Position numbers and translations under genes: made by a program | DNA from: Bacillota bacterium | GTDB lineage: Bacteria; Bacillota; UBA4882; UBA8346 | Reading direction: 5' to 3' | DNA: 64,000 nucleotides | Assembly: GCA_012735315.1 (NCBI GenBank) | Contig: JAAYHS010000144.1 | Location: 37,651 to 101,650 of the forward strand | The notes under the pieces: generated by a model | Database searches by the model: none | Seen by the model: only the letters and a program-made list of their open reading frames with translations | What the model was told of the DNA's origin: nothing | Shown: piece by piece, positions 27,865 to 36,412 of the stretch | Numbering within the stretch: the first letter of the stretch is position 1 | Layout: each line of letters opens with the position of its first letter

Positions 27865-28008
27865 CAAAATCCTCCTGGCAATTACGATTAAGCGGCTTTT
27901 GAAGCCGGGGGGATTATACATTATATCTTATTCGGGAAAGCTGTGAAGCAGTCACCTGGATAATCGTTTTTTTCGGTTTACCCCGGTATCGTTCCCGACT
28001 AAAACGGC

Positions 28009-28389
28009 TCAAGGTTCCGCCCTGATCAAAAGGTTGTTCCAAACCAAATGGGTTGCAATGGCAAACGCCAAACTAAGCAACGGTTGAAATCGAAACAGAA
28101 ATAACAACCCAAAACTGAAATGGGTTAAACCACCCGCCGCAATAAGCTTTGGGTCGAACCCTTTCTTTAAGAGCAGCGATTCTAAAATACCTTCTCCCAG
28201 ACCGAAACCTAGATAAAACAACCACGGTTGAAGCTGAAATACGGCCGCCAGGGAATATTTGATCAGTTCTTCCCCCACCGGCGCGCCGATACCAACCCGG
28301 ATTACTTGGTTCCATTTCAAAAAACGCAACAATCGATCCCAAAGCCAAGCCGCGCTTAACCCGAAACCGACGGCGATCAACAGCCTCAT
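28009..28389 (-). CDS. Small PrsW-like membrane protein
   Basis: A 126-residue protein with about four membrane segments. It carries EELIK (residues 40-44), an acidic GLGEGILES motif (63-71), a THF histidine (90) and an ATHLVWN histidine (114). This EExxK / E / H / H pattern resembles the glutamate-histidine membrane proteases of the PrsW type, although the protein is shorter. It has no clear ribosome site and starts 36 bases after pth, so translation may be coupled. It takes the place held by fin, an anti-sigma-F gene, in Bacillus. Proteolytic activity is inference. Confidence 0.6.
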   Translation of the reverse strand: MRLLIAVGFGLSAAWLWDRLLRFLKWNQVIRVGIGAPVGEELIKYSLAAVFQLQPWLFYLGFGLGEGILESLLLKKGFDPKLIAAGGLTHFSFGLLFLFRFQPLLSLAFAIATHLVWNNLLIRAEP

Positions 28390-28425
28390 TCTAAAAAATA
28401 TGATTACCCTCTTTAAAATAAATAT

Positions 28426-29028
28426 TCAATCCAAAGAGGGTTCTTTCCCTTCTTTATCAACAACCGCCGGATTTCGATTAAAGCGGTTCATGGCATGCTC
28501 GGGACCGTCAATTACGAATGAAATCGCGGCTTGGGCCGATTTGTCGATGCTTTCCATAAATTCAACCAATTGCCGGCCGCTAAAAGACGACAATACATAA
28601 TCAACATCGGTTTCATTTTCCGGACGGCCGATCCCCACCCGCAACCGGGGCACATTTTGGCTTCCAAGCGCCGCTAACACTGATTTTAAGCCGTTATGAC
28701 CGCCGGCGCTCCCGGAAAGCCGGATCCGAATCGCGCCCAGCGGCAAATCCATTTCGTCATGAATTATCAACACCTGATTCAGGGGAATCCGGTAGTAGTT
28801 AACGACCGCGGCGACAGCCTCTCCGCTAAGATTCATAAATGTTTGCGGTTTCACCAAAACCAGCGGTTCATTTTTTAAAATACCCTTGCCGTAAATACTG
28901 TGAAAACCGGTTTTATTCAATTTGACATTTACCGCGTCCGCAATCCGGTCGATCACCAAAAACCCGGCGTTATGCCGGGTTTGTAAGTATTGCGCTCCGG
29001 GATTGCCTAACCCGATTAAACAAAACAA
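28426..29028 (-). CDS. pth: Peptidyl-tRNA hydrolase
   Basis: A 200-residue Pth that rescues tRNA from prematurely released peptidyl-tRNA. Signature segments: LIGLGNPGAQY at the start, TRHNAGF with the catalytic histidine, VKPQTFMNLSG and the HDEMDLPLGAIRIRLSGSAGGHNGLKS block. I prefer the TTG at 29028, seven bases after GGAGAG, which gives the usual Pth start; a GTG three codons earlier is too close to that site. It follows the L25 gene, as in Bacillus (ctc-spoVC). Confidence 0.96.
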   Translation of the reverse strand: MFCLIGLGNPGAQYLQTRHNAGFLVIDRIADAVNVKLNKTGFHSIYGKGILKNEPLVLVKPQTFMNLSGEAVAAVVNYYRIPLNQVLIIHDEMDLPLGAIRIRLSGSAGGHNGLKSVLAALGSQNVPRLRVGIGRPENETDVDYVLSSFSGRQLVEFMESIDKSAQAAISFVIDGPEHAMNRFNRNPAVVDKEGKEPSLD

Positions 29029-29049
29029 AGAAACCACTCTCCGTGGGAA

Positions 29050-29685
29050 TTAGGCTTCTTCCTCTTTTTCTTTGGCGACTGCCTCCGGTTCAGCGTCGGC
29101 TTCAGGTTGTTCGACCGTTTCGGTAACGGCCGCCGCAGGCATTACCGCTTGAACCACCAACTCTTCCGGGGGGGTTACCGCCTGAACTCCCTCTCCTAAT
29201 TTCAAATCCTTAACATGGATTTTACCGCCGGCGGATAAGTCATCGGTATGGATTTGAACCCGCTCCGGAATATTGGTGGGTAAACAACTAACTTCTAACT
29301 CATGCAACAACACTTCAATAATAGCTCCGTCGCGCGTTTTCCGTTCCTCACTCGCCAAATGCAGCGGCACTTTCACGGTAACCGGTTGATCCATCGCCAC
29401 CCGCAAAAAGTCTACGTGAAGGATGTTGCCTTTGACCGGATGACGTTGTAAATCCTTAATTAAGACATGATCCTGTTCCACCTTCTTACCCTTTTGAATC
29501 TTGATCTGCATTAATTTACCGGTACCCTCCCGCATCACCAGACGCCCGAATTCTTGGGCGTTAATCAGCAGATGTTCGGTGGGTTTGCCTTTACCGTAGA
29601 TTACTCCCGGAATCTCTCCCCGGTTACGAAATTTTTTGGCGGCTCCCGTACCTATTTTTTCTCTAACCGCAACTGCAATTTCCAT
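29050..29685 (-). CDS. rplY: Ribosomal protein bL25 (Ctc/TL5 type)
   Basis: A 211-residue long-form L25 with the N-terminal 5S-rRNA-binding domain (KFRNRGEIPGVIYGKG) and the C-terminal TL5 beta domain (VKVPLHLASEE and ILLHELEVSCLPTNIP-like strands), ending in an acidic Ala/Glu-rich tail. In Bacillus the homologue Ctc is a general stress protein bound to 50S subunits. Two ATG codons are adjacent; the second (29685) sits six bases after GGGGAG. It is directly upstream of pth. Confidence 0.95.
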   Translation of the reverse strand: MEIAVAVREKIGTGAAKKFRNRGEIPGVIYGKGKPTEHLLINAQEFGRLVMREGTGKLMQIKIQKGKKVEQDHVLIKDLQRHPVKGNILHVDFLRVAMDQPVTVKVPLHLASEERKTRDGAIIEVLLHELEVSCLPTNIPERVQIHTDDLSAGGKIHVKDLKLGEGVQAVTPPEELVVQAVMPAAAVTETVEQPEADAEPEAVAKEKEEEA

Positions 29686-29872
29686 CATAAACTCCCCCTA
29701 AAGTCGGTTGTTGGTATTGAATAGGCTATCATTATTACCTGGTTTATACTCTTTAACACGAATCCGGATTAAGTATGGCTATCATCAGAAAAAAGATTAA
29801 AAGCACCGCCTATTGAGCATGAGCGCGAGCACGAATAAAGAATCAAAAACTAAAGAAGCAGCGCATCAACAT

Positions 29873-29944
29873 AATCCGCGCAATCCGTGTAATCTGCATA
29901 ATCAGTGTTATCAGCGTAATCCGTGTTATCAGCGTAATCAGCGT
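29873..29944. repeat. Eight tandem nine-base repeats (WATCNGYRY)
   Basis: Units such as AATCCGTGT, TATCAGCGT and AATCAGCGT follow one another without spacing for 72 bases. They vary mainly at positions 1, 5, 7 and 8. The array lies in the 310-base gap between glmU and the L25 gene, where Bacillus has prs. Nothing else in the gap was recognised. Confidence 0.8.
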
Positions 29945-30002
29945 TCAAAGTTTCGCACCCCATTATAACATTATCGACGACTCTTGTAAACATTTGCCGC
30001 CG

Positions 30003-31379
30003 TCATTTACGCGGGCGTTTTCTAAGCGACGGCCAGTCGTCGATAATTTGCTGGCGACTGCGGCAAACGGCCAAGGATTTATCGGGAACATTCTTGGTAA
30101 TCGTCGACCCGGCGGCGACCGTCGCCTCTTCGCCGATGACCACCGGAGCTACCAGATTGGCGTTGCTGCCGATAAATGCTCCGTTATTAATCGTGGTTCG
30201 GTGCTTATTCACTCCATCATAATTGCAGGTAATGGTCCCGGCGCCGATATTCACGTTTTCACCGAGTTGGGCATCGCCGATATAGCTTAAGTGCGGCACT
30301 TTACTTCCGGAGCCGATCTTTGAGTTTTTGAGCTCAACGAAATCACCGATTTTTACCCGCCGCTCGCTGACGGTGCCCGGCCGGATGTTGGCGAAAGGAC
30401 CGACCGAATTATCGGGACCGATATGAGCGCCGTTTACTTGGCTAAAACTGATTTCGGTATTATCTTCAATGATCGAGTCCTGAACTCTGGAGTGGGGTCC
30501 GATCACGCAATTCTCTCCGATAACGGTATTGCCGAAAATAAAGGTGCCCGGTAAAATAACCGTGTCGCGTCCGATTTTGACTTGAGGTCCGATGTATGTA
30601 TAATCGGGGTCGGCGACCGTAACCCCCTGTTTCATCAAAGCCGTGTTAATTTTATGTTTTAAATAGTTTTCGGTGGCCGCAAGCTGAAGCCGGTCGTTCG
30701 GTCCCATCACTTGTTCCGCTTCATCGGTCAAAAAAGCGGCGATCGGCAGACCTTGCCCCACAAAAATTTTAAACACATCGGTTAAATAATATTCTCCTTG
30801 GGCATTGCCGGGTGTGAGGGACTTTAACGCCTTCAAAAGGGGTTTGATCTCGAAACAATACACCCCGGTGTTCACTTCTTTGATCGCTTTCTGTTCCGGA
30901 GTGGCGTCTTTGTCTTCAATAATTGCGGCGATATTTCCCCGGCTGTCCCGGACGATCCTTCCATATCCGGACGGATCCTCCACCTCGGTGGTTAAAACAG
31001 CGGCAACCGCTCCCCGGCTGCGTTTGGCGGCTACCAAAGCCTTGATGGTATCCGGCTCCAACAGCGGCGTATCCCCGTATAAAACCAATAAATCCCCGTC
31101 AAGACCGCTCAAAACGGGTTCAGCCGTTAAAACCGCGTGGCCGGTGCCTAATTGTTCCCGCTGCCACACATAATGCAGATCCTCATTCAAACATTGGATT
31201 ACTTGTTCTCCCTTAAAGCCGACCACCACGATAATCGAGGCCGCGCCCGCCTTCCCGGCGGAATCAATTACATATTTAAGCATCGGTTGCCCCAAGATTT
31301 TATGGATCACCTTTGGGTATGCGGACTTCATCCTCGTGCCTTGACCGGCGGCCAAGATGACGGCGTTCAGATTGGCCAT
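30003..31379 (-). CDS. glmU: Bifunctional UDP-N-acetylglucosamine pyrophosphorylase / glucosamine-1-phosphate acetyltransferase
   Basis: A 458-residue GlmU making UDP-GlcNAc for peptidoglycan. The N-terminal uridyltransferase domain begins NAVILAAGQGTRMKSAYPKV; LYGDTPLL and QGEYYLTDVF are characteristic. The C-terminal half is a left-handed beta-helix of hexapeptide repeats (for example IGENCVIGPHSRV) ending with the acetyl-CoA site around NYDGVNKHRTTINNGAFIGSN. A GGGAGGC site precedes the ATG. It lies after spoVG and a tRNA-Gln gene on the same strand. Confidence 0.97.
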   Translation of the reverse strand: MANLNAVILAAGQGTRMKSAYPKVIHKILGQPMLKYVIDSAGKAGAASIIVVVGFKGEQVIQCLNEDLHYVWQREQLGTGHAVLTAEPVLSGLDGDLLVLYGDTPLLEPDTIKALVAAKRSRGAVAAVLTTEVEDPSGYGRIVRDSRGNIAAIIEDKDATPEQKAIKEVNTGVYCFEIKPLLKALKSLTPGNAQGEYYLTDVFKIFVGQGLPIAAFLTDEAEQVMGPNDRLQLAATENYLKHKINTALMKQGVTVADPDYTYIGPQVKIGRDTVILPGTFIFGNTVIGENCVIGPHSRVQDSIIEDNTEISFSQVNGAHIGPDNSVGPFANIRPGTVSERRVKIGDFVELKNSKIGSGSKVPHLSYIGDAQLGENVNIGAGTITCNYDGVNKHRTTINNGAFIGSNANLVAPVVIGEEATVAAGSTITKNVPDKSLAVCRSRQQIIDDWPSLRKRPRK

Positions 31380-31446
31380 GGGAGCCTCCCGTTGTGGATT
31401 AAAGGTTCCACCGTTAAATTTCAGCCTCGGCAGCCTTCGCTGATTA

Positions 31447-31470
31447 CAAAAAAAGAACCCCGCCGAGTTC
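31447..31470 (-). terminator. Terminator after tRNA-Gln
   Basis: Minus strand GAACTC, loop GGCG, GGGTTC followed by seven T residues. It would separate the tRNA transcript from glmU. Confidence 0.75.
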
Positions 31471-31489
31471 CGTCTGAATTATAAAAAAT

Positions 31490-31565
31490 TGGCTGGGGCG
31501 GCTGGACTCGAACCAACGCATGCGGGAGTCAAAGTCCCGTGCCTTACCGACTTGGCTACGCCCCA
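31490..31565 (-). tRNA. trnQ: tRNA-Gln (anticodon TTG)
   Basis: Seventy-six bases with an encoded CCA. The acceptor stem TGGGGCG pairs with CGCCCCA, the anticodon arm is CGGGA-CTTTGAC-TCCCG and the T-arm is GGTTCGAGTCC. Discriminator base G. It is inserted between spoVG and glmU. Confidence 0.95.
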
Positions 31566-31682
31566 GTGAATGCACATTCTAGTATACCAATCCTCAATCC
31601 GAATGTCAACACTCAAATCCCCATCGTGAATTGAATTTTTATCAAAAAATACCTTTAATAAACACTGAACTTGAAAACCGGA

Positions 31683-31711
31683 TAAAAAAAAGCCAACTGA
31701 CAAAGTCGGCT
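31683..31711 (-). terminator. Terminator of spoVG
   Basis: Minus strand AGCCGACT, loop TTGT, CAGTTGGCT and a run of eight T residues, about 30 bases after the spoVG stop. Confidence 0.88.
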
Positions 31712-31741
31712 TAAAATTTAGAATTGGAATCGGAACCGATT

Positions 31742-31996
31742 TCATTCCGCTTTTTCATATTCTTTTAAAATAGCGGATTGGATTAATTCACGGGCATCGG
31801 ACGTTATGGGATGAGCAATGTCGCGAAATTCGCCGTCCGCCGTTTTCCGGCTCGGCATAGCTACAAACAGCCCGTTTTGGCCTTCGATTACCCTAATATC
31901 GCGGACCACAAAAGCGTCATCGATGGTAATCGAAGCGATTGCTTTCATTTTACCCTCAGTATTAACTTTTTTGAGACGTACGTCTGTGATGTTCAT
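31742..31996 (-). CDS. spoVG: Septation regulator SpoVG
   Basis: An 84-residue SpoVG, a small nucleic-acid-binding regulator that affects septation, sporulation and capsule genes. It opens [20 protein letters not shown] and contains the [13 protein letters not shown] and [20 protein letters not shown] blocks. I chose the ATG at 31996, eight bases after AAAGGTGA; the GTG four codons earlier overlaps that site. A sigma-H promoter lies upstream, and a terminator follows, so the gene appears to be a single unit. Confidence 0.96.
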   Translation of the reverse strand: MNITDVRLKKVNTEGKMKAIASITIDDAFVVRDIRVIEGQNGLFVAMPSRKTADGEFRDIAHPITSDARELIQSAILKEYEKAE

Positions 31997-32036
31997 CCGT
32001 CCACTCACCTTTCTCGCTTGTTAGGATACATAATAA

Positions 32037-32063
32037 ATTCCATGTAACTTTTAAATTTCCTTC
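32037..32063 (-). promoter_or_regulatory. Sigma-H promoter of spoVG
   Basis: Minus strand GAAGGAAAT (32055-32063) fits RNAGGAWWW, and ATGGAAT (32037-32043) fits RNNGAAT; the spacer is 11 bases. spoVG is a classic sigma-H target in Bacillus. Confidence 0.8.
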
Positions 32064-32151
32064 TATTTTTAAGAAATATTTACTAAATCTTTCTGGCGTT
32101 GGCAGTCAGCTGATTTCAGCCCGTTTTTTTCCTTTATCCGATCTTTTCTTT

Positions 32152-32180
32152 TAAAAAAAACAGAGGTTTTTCCTCTGTTA
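32152..32180 (-). terminator. Terminator after the NTP transferase gene
   Basis: Minus strand AACAGAGG, loop AAAAA, CCTCTGTT and a T run, overlapping the stop-codon region. Confidence 0.88.
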
Positions 32181-32927
32181 CTTCGCTAAAATTTCTCGGG
32201 CTAATCGAAGATCGCTCGGCTTGTCGACATCGATTCCGACTTCAGGATAGGGTGAAATTATTCCCACCGCTCTAACCCCCAACGCTTCGGAGACCCGCGC
32301 CTCGATTTCCTTCACTGTTAAAGTACCGCTAAAAAATTTTATAACGCAACACCATCCGAGCAACCCGCAGAGTTTTAAGGGTTTTTTGCGCAGGGTGACG
32401 GCCTTAATCAACATTTCCTTTTTTTCGCGAATAACTTTCGGCGACAACAGCACGATATTGCCCCCGGTAAAAACGCCTTCCTTTAAACGGACATAAGTCC
32501 TTTGAACTCCCGGATATTTTTGATCATTGACCGTCTTCGGCACGAATGAATAAAAGAGATCGCCGGATTGCGGATCACACCGGTTTAAAAAGTCTTCCAA
32601 AGCTTCTTTGGTAATCAACGGAATATCGGAAGTAAGCACTAAAACCGGTTCCAGAGTGGTCAAGGCGTTAATGCCGTTTTCCAGACTTTCAACGATTGAA
32701 GGTCCCGGTTCCACGAAAATAAAGCGCGTTTCATCAGCCTTATTGGCCAACATTTTTTCGGAACCGACGATCACGATCCGTTTGATTCTCTGAACCCTTT
32801 CCAATGCCAGCACCACATATTCCAACATTGGACGACCGGCAATCTCGATCTCCGCCTCATATTGGGCCGGACTTACCTGGCGTAGCCATCGCTTATTGAG
32901 CGCGCCGGCCAATACTATTGCGTTCAT
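32178..32927 (-). CDS. MobA/GlmU-like nucleotidyltransferase family protein
   Basis: A 249-residue protein of the NTP-transferase fold. The N-terminal AIVLAGALNKRWLR replaces the usual LAGGxGxRM loop, so the nucleotide site is atypical. EIEIAGRPMLEYVVLALE, VLVLTSDIPLITKEALEDF and the metal-binding VGIDVDKPSDLRLA ending fit the family. The substrate is unknown; related proteins make nucleotide sugars or molybdenum cofactor derivatives. Its start abuts the stop of the GntR regulator gene, and it ends at a strong terminator, so the two form one unit, probably with ispE upstream. Confidence 0.7.
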   Translation of the reverse strand: MNAIVLAGALNKRWLRQVSPAQYEAEIEIAGRPMLEYVVLALERVQRIKRIVIVGSEKMLANKADETRFIFVEPGPSIVESLENGINALTTLEPVLVLTSDIPLITKEALEDFLNRCDPQSGDLFYSFVPKTVNDQKYPGVQRTYVRLKEGVFTGGNIVLLSPKVIREKKEMLIKAVTLRKKPLKLCGLLGWCCVIKFFSGTLTVKEIEARVSEALGVRAVGIISPYPEVGIDVDKPSDLRLAREILAK

Positions 32928-33623
32928 TCAGCCACCCCCGTATTTCTTATCCTGTTGAATCATACTCATCATACTGTTCTCGGCGTTGGCGATATGTTCT
33001 TGCGCCAATTTGCACGCCAACTCACCGTTACGCTCCGAAATAGCTTCCACGATCTTACGGTGCTCTTCCAAAGCAGCTTTCATACGCCCCGGATAGGAAA
33101 GAGAGGTAGTTCGAAAGCGCTGAATTTGCTCCCGAAGATTATTGATTATTTGCGATAAACGTTGATTACGGCTGGCTTTGTAAAGTAAACTATGAAAGTC
33201 GGTATCGGTAGCCACTACTTTTTCCAAGTCGCCTTTATCGATATTCTCCGCTATTTTGACCAAGTATCGTTCCAGCTCTTCCAATTCAGCTTCATTGATC
33301 CGTTCGGCTGCCAGTTCGGCGGCCAAACCTTCCAATGCGCCCCGGATTTCAAAGACATCCACGATATCTTTTAACGATAAGCCGGCCACATAAGCCCCTT
33401 TCCGAGGGAGCATCACCACCAAACCCTCCAATTCGAGTTTGCGGATGGCTTCCCGAACCGGAGTCCGGCTTACTCCCATTTCCTCCGCCAGTTGGATCTC
33501 CATTAAACGTTCGCCGGGGCGAAGATGACCCGAGATAATCGCTTCTCTTAGGGATTCAAAGACCAATTCCCTTAAAGGTTTATAATTATCCAGTTTTATC
33601 GGAACCAACGGTCGACGCTCCAT
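32928..33623 (-). CDS. GntR-family transcriptional regulator (FadR/FCD subfamily)
   Basis: A 231-residue regulator. The winged helix-turn-helix spans LREAIISGHLRPGERLMEIQLAEEMGVSR and RTPVREAIRKLELEGLV. The C-terminal FCD effector domain contains the metal/ligand residues seen in DTDFHSLLYKAS and EEHRKIVEAI. Ligand unknown; subfamily members usually sense organic acids. It occupies the place of purR in the Bacillus order (ispE-purR-yabJ-spoVG). The downstream NTP transferase gene starts directly at its stop. Confidence 0.88.
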   Translation of the reverse strand: MERRPLVPIKLDNYKPLRELVFESLREAIISGHLRPGERLMEIQLAEEMGVSRTPVREAIRKLELEGLVVMLPRKGAYVAGLSLKDIVDVFEIRGALEGLAAELAAERINEAELEELERYLVKIAENIDKGDLEKVVATDTDFHSLLYKASRNQRLSQIINNLREQIQRFRTTSLSYPGRMKAALEEHRKIVEAISERNGELACKLAQEHIANAENSMMSMIQQDKKYGGG

Positions 33624-33649
33624 ACTTCATTCCTCGCCATCTTTTTTTA

Positions 33650-34495
33650 TTATTGTTCATTCTGAAATCGGGTTAAACAACCAAACCAATTAGCGGGCAG
33701 CTCCTTTAAAAACGGCTCTACAATCTCCCGGGGAGGATCGAGGGTAAAAACCGACGGACCGCTTCCCGACATCAAACAATCTTCCAAACCGAACCTTTTA
33801 AAATATGATTTCACCGACCGAACCAAGGCGTTTTCCCTTAAAACCACTTCTTCGAGCACATTACCCCACGATTTGAACAACCGGTGGAGATCGCCGTCCT
33901 CCAAGGCGGCAACTATCGAATCGATCCGCGGCCGTCGGCTGATTTTGTCGAGTTGGAGCTTTTGATAAATTGAAGCGGTGGAAACCGGCATGTCGGGCGT
34001 TACCAGTAATACCCGGCAGTTTAAACGGGAGTTGATCGGCGTCAACTCTTCGCCGATGCCTCTGGCCCGGGCCGTTCCCTTCATAATACAAAAGGGAATA
34101 TCGGCCCCCAGTCGCGCCCCGATTTGTAGTAGTTCCGCTTGCGAAAGACCCAAGCCCCACAGTTCGTTAAGACCGATCAAAGCCGCGGCGGCATCCGCGC
34201 TGCCGCCTCCCAGCCCGGCGGCTACCGGAATTCTCTTTTCCAAGGTTATTTTTACTCCCTCGGTAATCCCCGTAACTTCCTGGAGCAATCGCGCGGCGCG
34301 CCGGACAAGGTTTCGACCGTCGGCCGGCAGATTATCCCGGTTGCAAGCTAACTCGATGGTCGCGGCTGGTTCCAGCGTCAATAAATCCGCCAGTTCAACG
34401 GATTGCATTATCATATCCACCTGATGGTACCCGTCGGGCCTCCGGGAAATCACATCCAAAGCCAAATTAATTTTAGCGGGCGCTAATATTCGCAT
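33650..34495 (-). CDS. ispE: 4-diphosphocytidyl-2-C-methyl-D-erythritol kinase
   Basis: A 281-residue GHMP kinase of the MEP isoprenoid pathway, phosphorylating the 2-hydroxyl of CDP-methylerythritol. It starts MRILAPAKINLALDVISRRP, has the GHMP loop IPVAAGLGGGSADAAAAL (about residue 90) and a C-terminal CLMSGSGPSVFTL motif. The frame stays open 52 codons upstream, but the extension is not conserved in kind and overlaps the leader, so I use the ATG at 34495, which has a modest AAAGAAAATGG region. It heads the GntR/NTP-transferase unit, as in Bacillus. Confidence 0.95.
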   Translation of the reverse strand: MRILAPAKINLALDVISRRPDGYHQVDMIMQSVELADLLTLEPAATIELACNRDNLPADGRNLVRRAARLLQEVTGITEGVKITLEKRIPVAAGLGGGSADAAAALIGLNELWGLGLSQAELLQIGARLGADIPFCIMKGTARARGIGEELTPINSRLNCRVLLVTPDMPVSTASIYQKLQLDKISRRPRIDSIVAALEDGDLHRLFKSWGNVLEEVVLRENALVRSVKSYFKRFGLEDCLMSGSGPSVFTLDPPREIVEPFLKELPANWFGCLTRFQNEQ

Positions 34496-34572
34496 ATTTC
34501 CATTTTCTTTCTTTTTGAAGATATTTATTTGCCGTTTTTCTTTTAATTCCTGCAAACAGTGTTCGGCTATAA

Positions 34573-34596
34573 AAAAACACCGGTCAAATACCAGTG
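34573..34596 (-). terminator. Terminator of the SRP RNA gene
   Basis: Minus strand CACTGGT, loop ATTTG, ACCGGTG followed by seven T residues, just beyond the 3' end of the RNA. Confidence 0.85.
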
Positions 34597-34606
34597 CCAA
34601 TAATAT

Positions 34607-34875
34607 GGCCGCGCACCTTGCATCGACCGGATTTCCCCGAACGTTCCGCAACAGCCGACTCTAACCAGGCGCCCTTACGGCACACAAAAGATCTTACTTA
34701 CCGCTGCTTCCTTCCGGACCTGACGGGGTTTATAAGTTTTTGTCGCGTAAGACCCGGTCTTCAACGCCGCTTATTACGGCCGGACTCACGAAAATCGGCC
34801 TCAAACAAGGAATTAAATCTTGCTATAGCGGGTTGCAAGTTACAGGGCACCGCTACCTCCCCATCTAGCACGGCC
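34607..34875 (-). ncRNA. ffs: Signal recognition particle RNA, long Bacillus type
   Basis: On the minus strand the Ffh-binding loop GTCAGGTCCGGAAGGAAGCA sits at about 34700-34730. The 5' part, with GGGGAGGTAGCGGTGCCCTG and the following GTAACTTGCAAC, matches the Alu domain of Bacillus scRNA. The two ends pair (GGCCGTGC with GCGCGGCC), giving about 269 bases. This is the long form with Alu and S domains, not the short 4.5S type. End positions are estimated from the terminal helix and could shift by several bases. Confidence 0.9.
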
Positions 34876-34901
34876 ATAAACTTAACTAATGGAGTACATC
34901 T

Positions 34902-34929
34902 ATTTTATCATATTTTAATTAAGATTCAA
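34902..34929 (-). promoter_or_regulatory. Candidate promoter of the SRP RNA gene
   Basis: Minus strand TTGAAT (34924-34929), 16-base spacer, TAAAAT (34902-34907). The distance to the mature 5' end suggests a short processed leader. Confidence 0.5.
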
Positions 34930-34966
34930 TCGTTATTTTATGCCGACATTAGCACTTTTACCAAAG

Positions 34967-36319
34967 CTACAGTTGATAACTATAGAGCCGATTGCCTGAA
35001 ATTACCAGCAAATCGCTCTCGTTCAGATACAATCCGGTAATTCGGCCGACGGCTCTTTCTTCCCAGACTTTTAATCCGAATAAGCGTTCCCTGGCTTCGA
35101 AGGCGCCGGAGAGTCCGACCACAACCGTATCCTGCAATTGAATCAGTTTAGGGACAACCGCCTCTTCCCAATCGACGCTCCACAATAATCGGCCCGTCCA
35201 GCGGTGAAAGACCCGTAAATGACCTCGGTTTGAAGCGTCATTATAAAGAAGGTACACTTCATTATCGCCGACACTCAGCTCCGCCTGGGCTAATTTACCG
35301 GAGATTCCTGCGTCCCAAGCGGCGATGTTCACTCCGGTATTGGCGGCGACAACTTGAAAGCCGCCGTCTTCCAATAAACAAAATAAATCTTCTTTGGCTG
35401 CCGCCGGAGGAGCGGCGAGGGAACTTTCGAATTTTTTGACCCAGGTTTTTTGGCCTTGGAGATTAACCGCCCAAAGTTCCCCGCCGGGAAAGAACAACAA
35501 GACCTGATCTTTTCCCCCGGGAGCGATCTCGACTTGGGTGATGGCGGGCAATTGCCACAATTCACGGCCGTCATGCCAATTAAAGGCGCGGACGGTCCCG
35601 ATTTGCTCCACCACATAGAGCACGTCATTTATTAATTGATATTTGATCAGATCCGGCAGCTTTTGAGCCCAGATATCGGTAAAACTATATATATTCAACA
35701 GCTCTAAACTATATACTTTCAAGTACTGAAGATTTTTAACCAAGTAACGGTCCCCAGAAGCCAAGTGCGGTTTAAAGCCGGTTTTAATCCGCCTTTTCAA
35801 GCCGCCGGTTTTCGGATTGATGATCTCCAGCGATTGACGGGTGTTAACCACTAAGTTGTGATTATATTTTGACAACGCTTCAATCCGGTCGGCCGTCTCC
35901 CGGCTCCAAGCGAGGCGGGGCTGCCGGCTCAAACCCCCGGGGCGCGGCGGTTGAGTTCTGGAATCTCCCAGCCATATCTTAAGCTCGATCCGGAATTGGT
36001 TGTTTTCCGTCCAATACCTGGTAACCCGAAAATCGACCAATCCGACCTCCCGTTGCAGGGTTACCAAGTCCTTATCCTGATCAAGTTCCACCGCGAGGGC
36101 GCTCTCGGTCACCGTTTGACGGGCTAAAGCGAACGCCCTCCGCAACCCGTTTTCCAGAGCTTCCCGGTATACTTGGGTTTGATCGGGACCGGACGCCGCG
36201 GAACCGATTACCACCAATTCTCTTGATACCGGACCTGAGAGAGCGCCTTGGACCTCTCCGATGGCGCCGCCGATTAATAGGCAAAGAATCGCGGGGATTA
36301 GTTTCTTTCGACCAATCAT
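34967..36319 (-). CDS. Exported beta-propeller (PQQ-like repeat) protein
   Basis: A 450-residue protein with a signal peptide (KKLIPAILCLLIGGAIGEVQG). Residues 30-130 form a separate domain (ELVVIGSAASGPDQTQVYRE, VDFRVTRYWTENNQFRIELK) that resembles a LysM-free flagellar or assembly accessory domain but is not securely identified. From about 140 on, repeated strands such as AFNWHDGRELWQLP, FHRWTGRLLWSVDW and LFGLKVWEERA fit a PQQ/WD-like beta-propeller of about six to seven blades. Function unknown, probably an extracytoplasmic scaffold. A GGAGAGG site precedes the ATG. It is a single gene. Confidence 0.65.
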   Translation of the reverse strand: MIGRKKLIPAILCLLIGGAIGEVQGALSGPVSRELVVIGSAASGPDQTQVYREALENGLRRAFALARQTVTESALAVELDQDKDLVTLQREVGLVDFRVTRYWTENNQFRIELKIWLGDSRTQPPRPGGLSRQPRLAWSRETADRIEALSKYNHNLVVNTRQSLEIINPKTGGLKRRIKTGFKPHLASGDRYLVKNLQYLKVYSLELLNIYSFTDIWAQKLPDLIKYQLINDVLYVVEQIGTVRAFNWHDGRELWQLPAITQVEIAPGGKDQVLLFFPGGELWAVNLQGQKTWVKKFESSLAAPPAAAKEDLFCLLEDGGFQVVAANTGVNIAAWDAGISGKLAQAELSVGDNEVYLLYNDASNRGHLRVFHRWTGRLLWSVDWEEAVVPKLIQLQDTVVVGLSGAFEARERLFGLKVWEERAVGRITGLYLNESDLLVISGNRLYSYQL

Positions 36320-36412
36320 CAGCCTCTCCTTGTTACGCCGTATTTTAAATTCCCTTTAATTATCGGCCGGTAACGGATTTTGCTGTATAGTATAAGCTCC
36401 CGGAAAATTTCA

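Noticed and set aside
31479..31745. 88-residue minus-strand frame between glmU and spoVG
   Set aside because: It covers the tRNA-Gln gene and the spoVG terminator.
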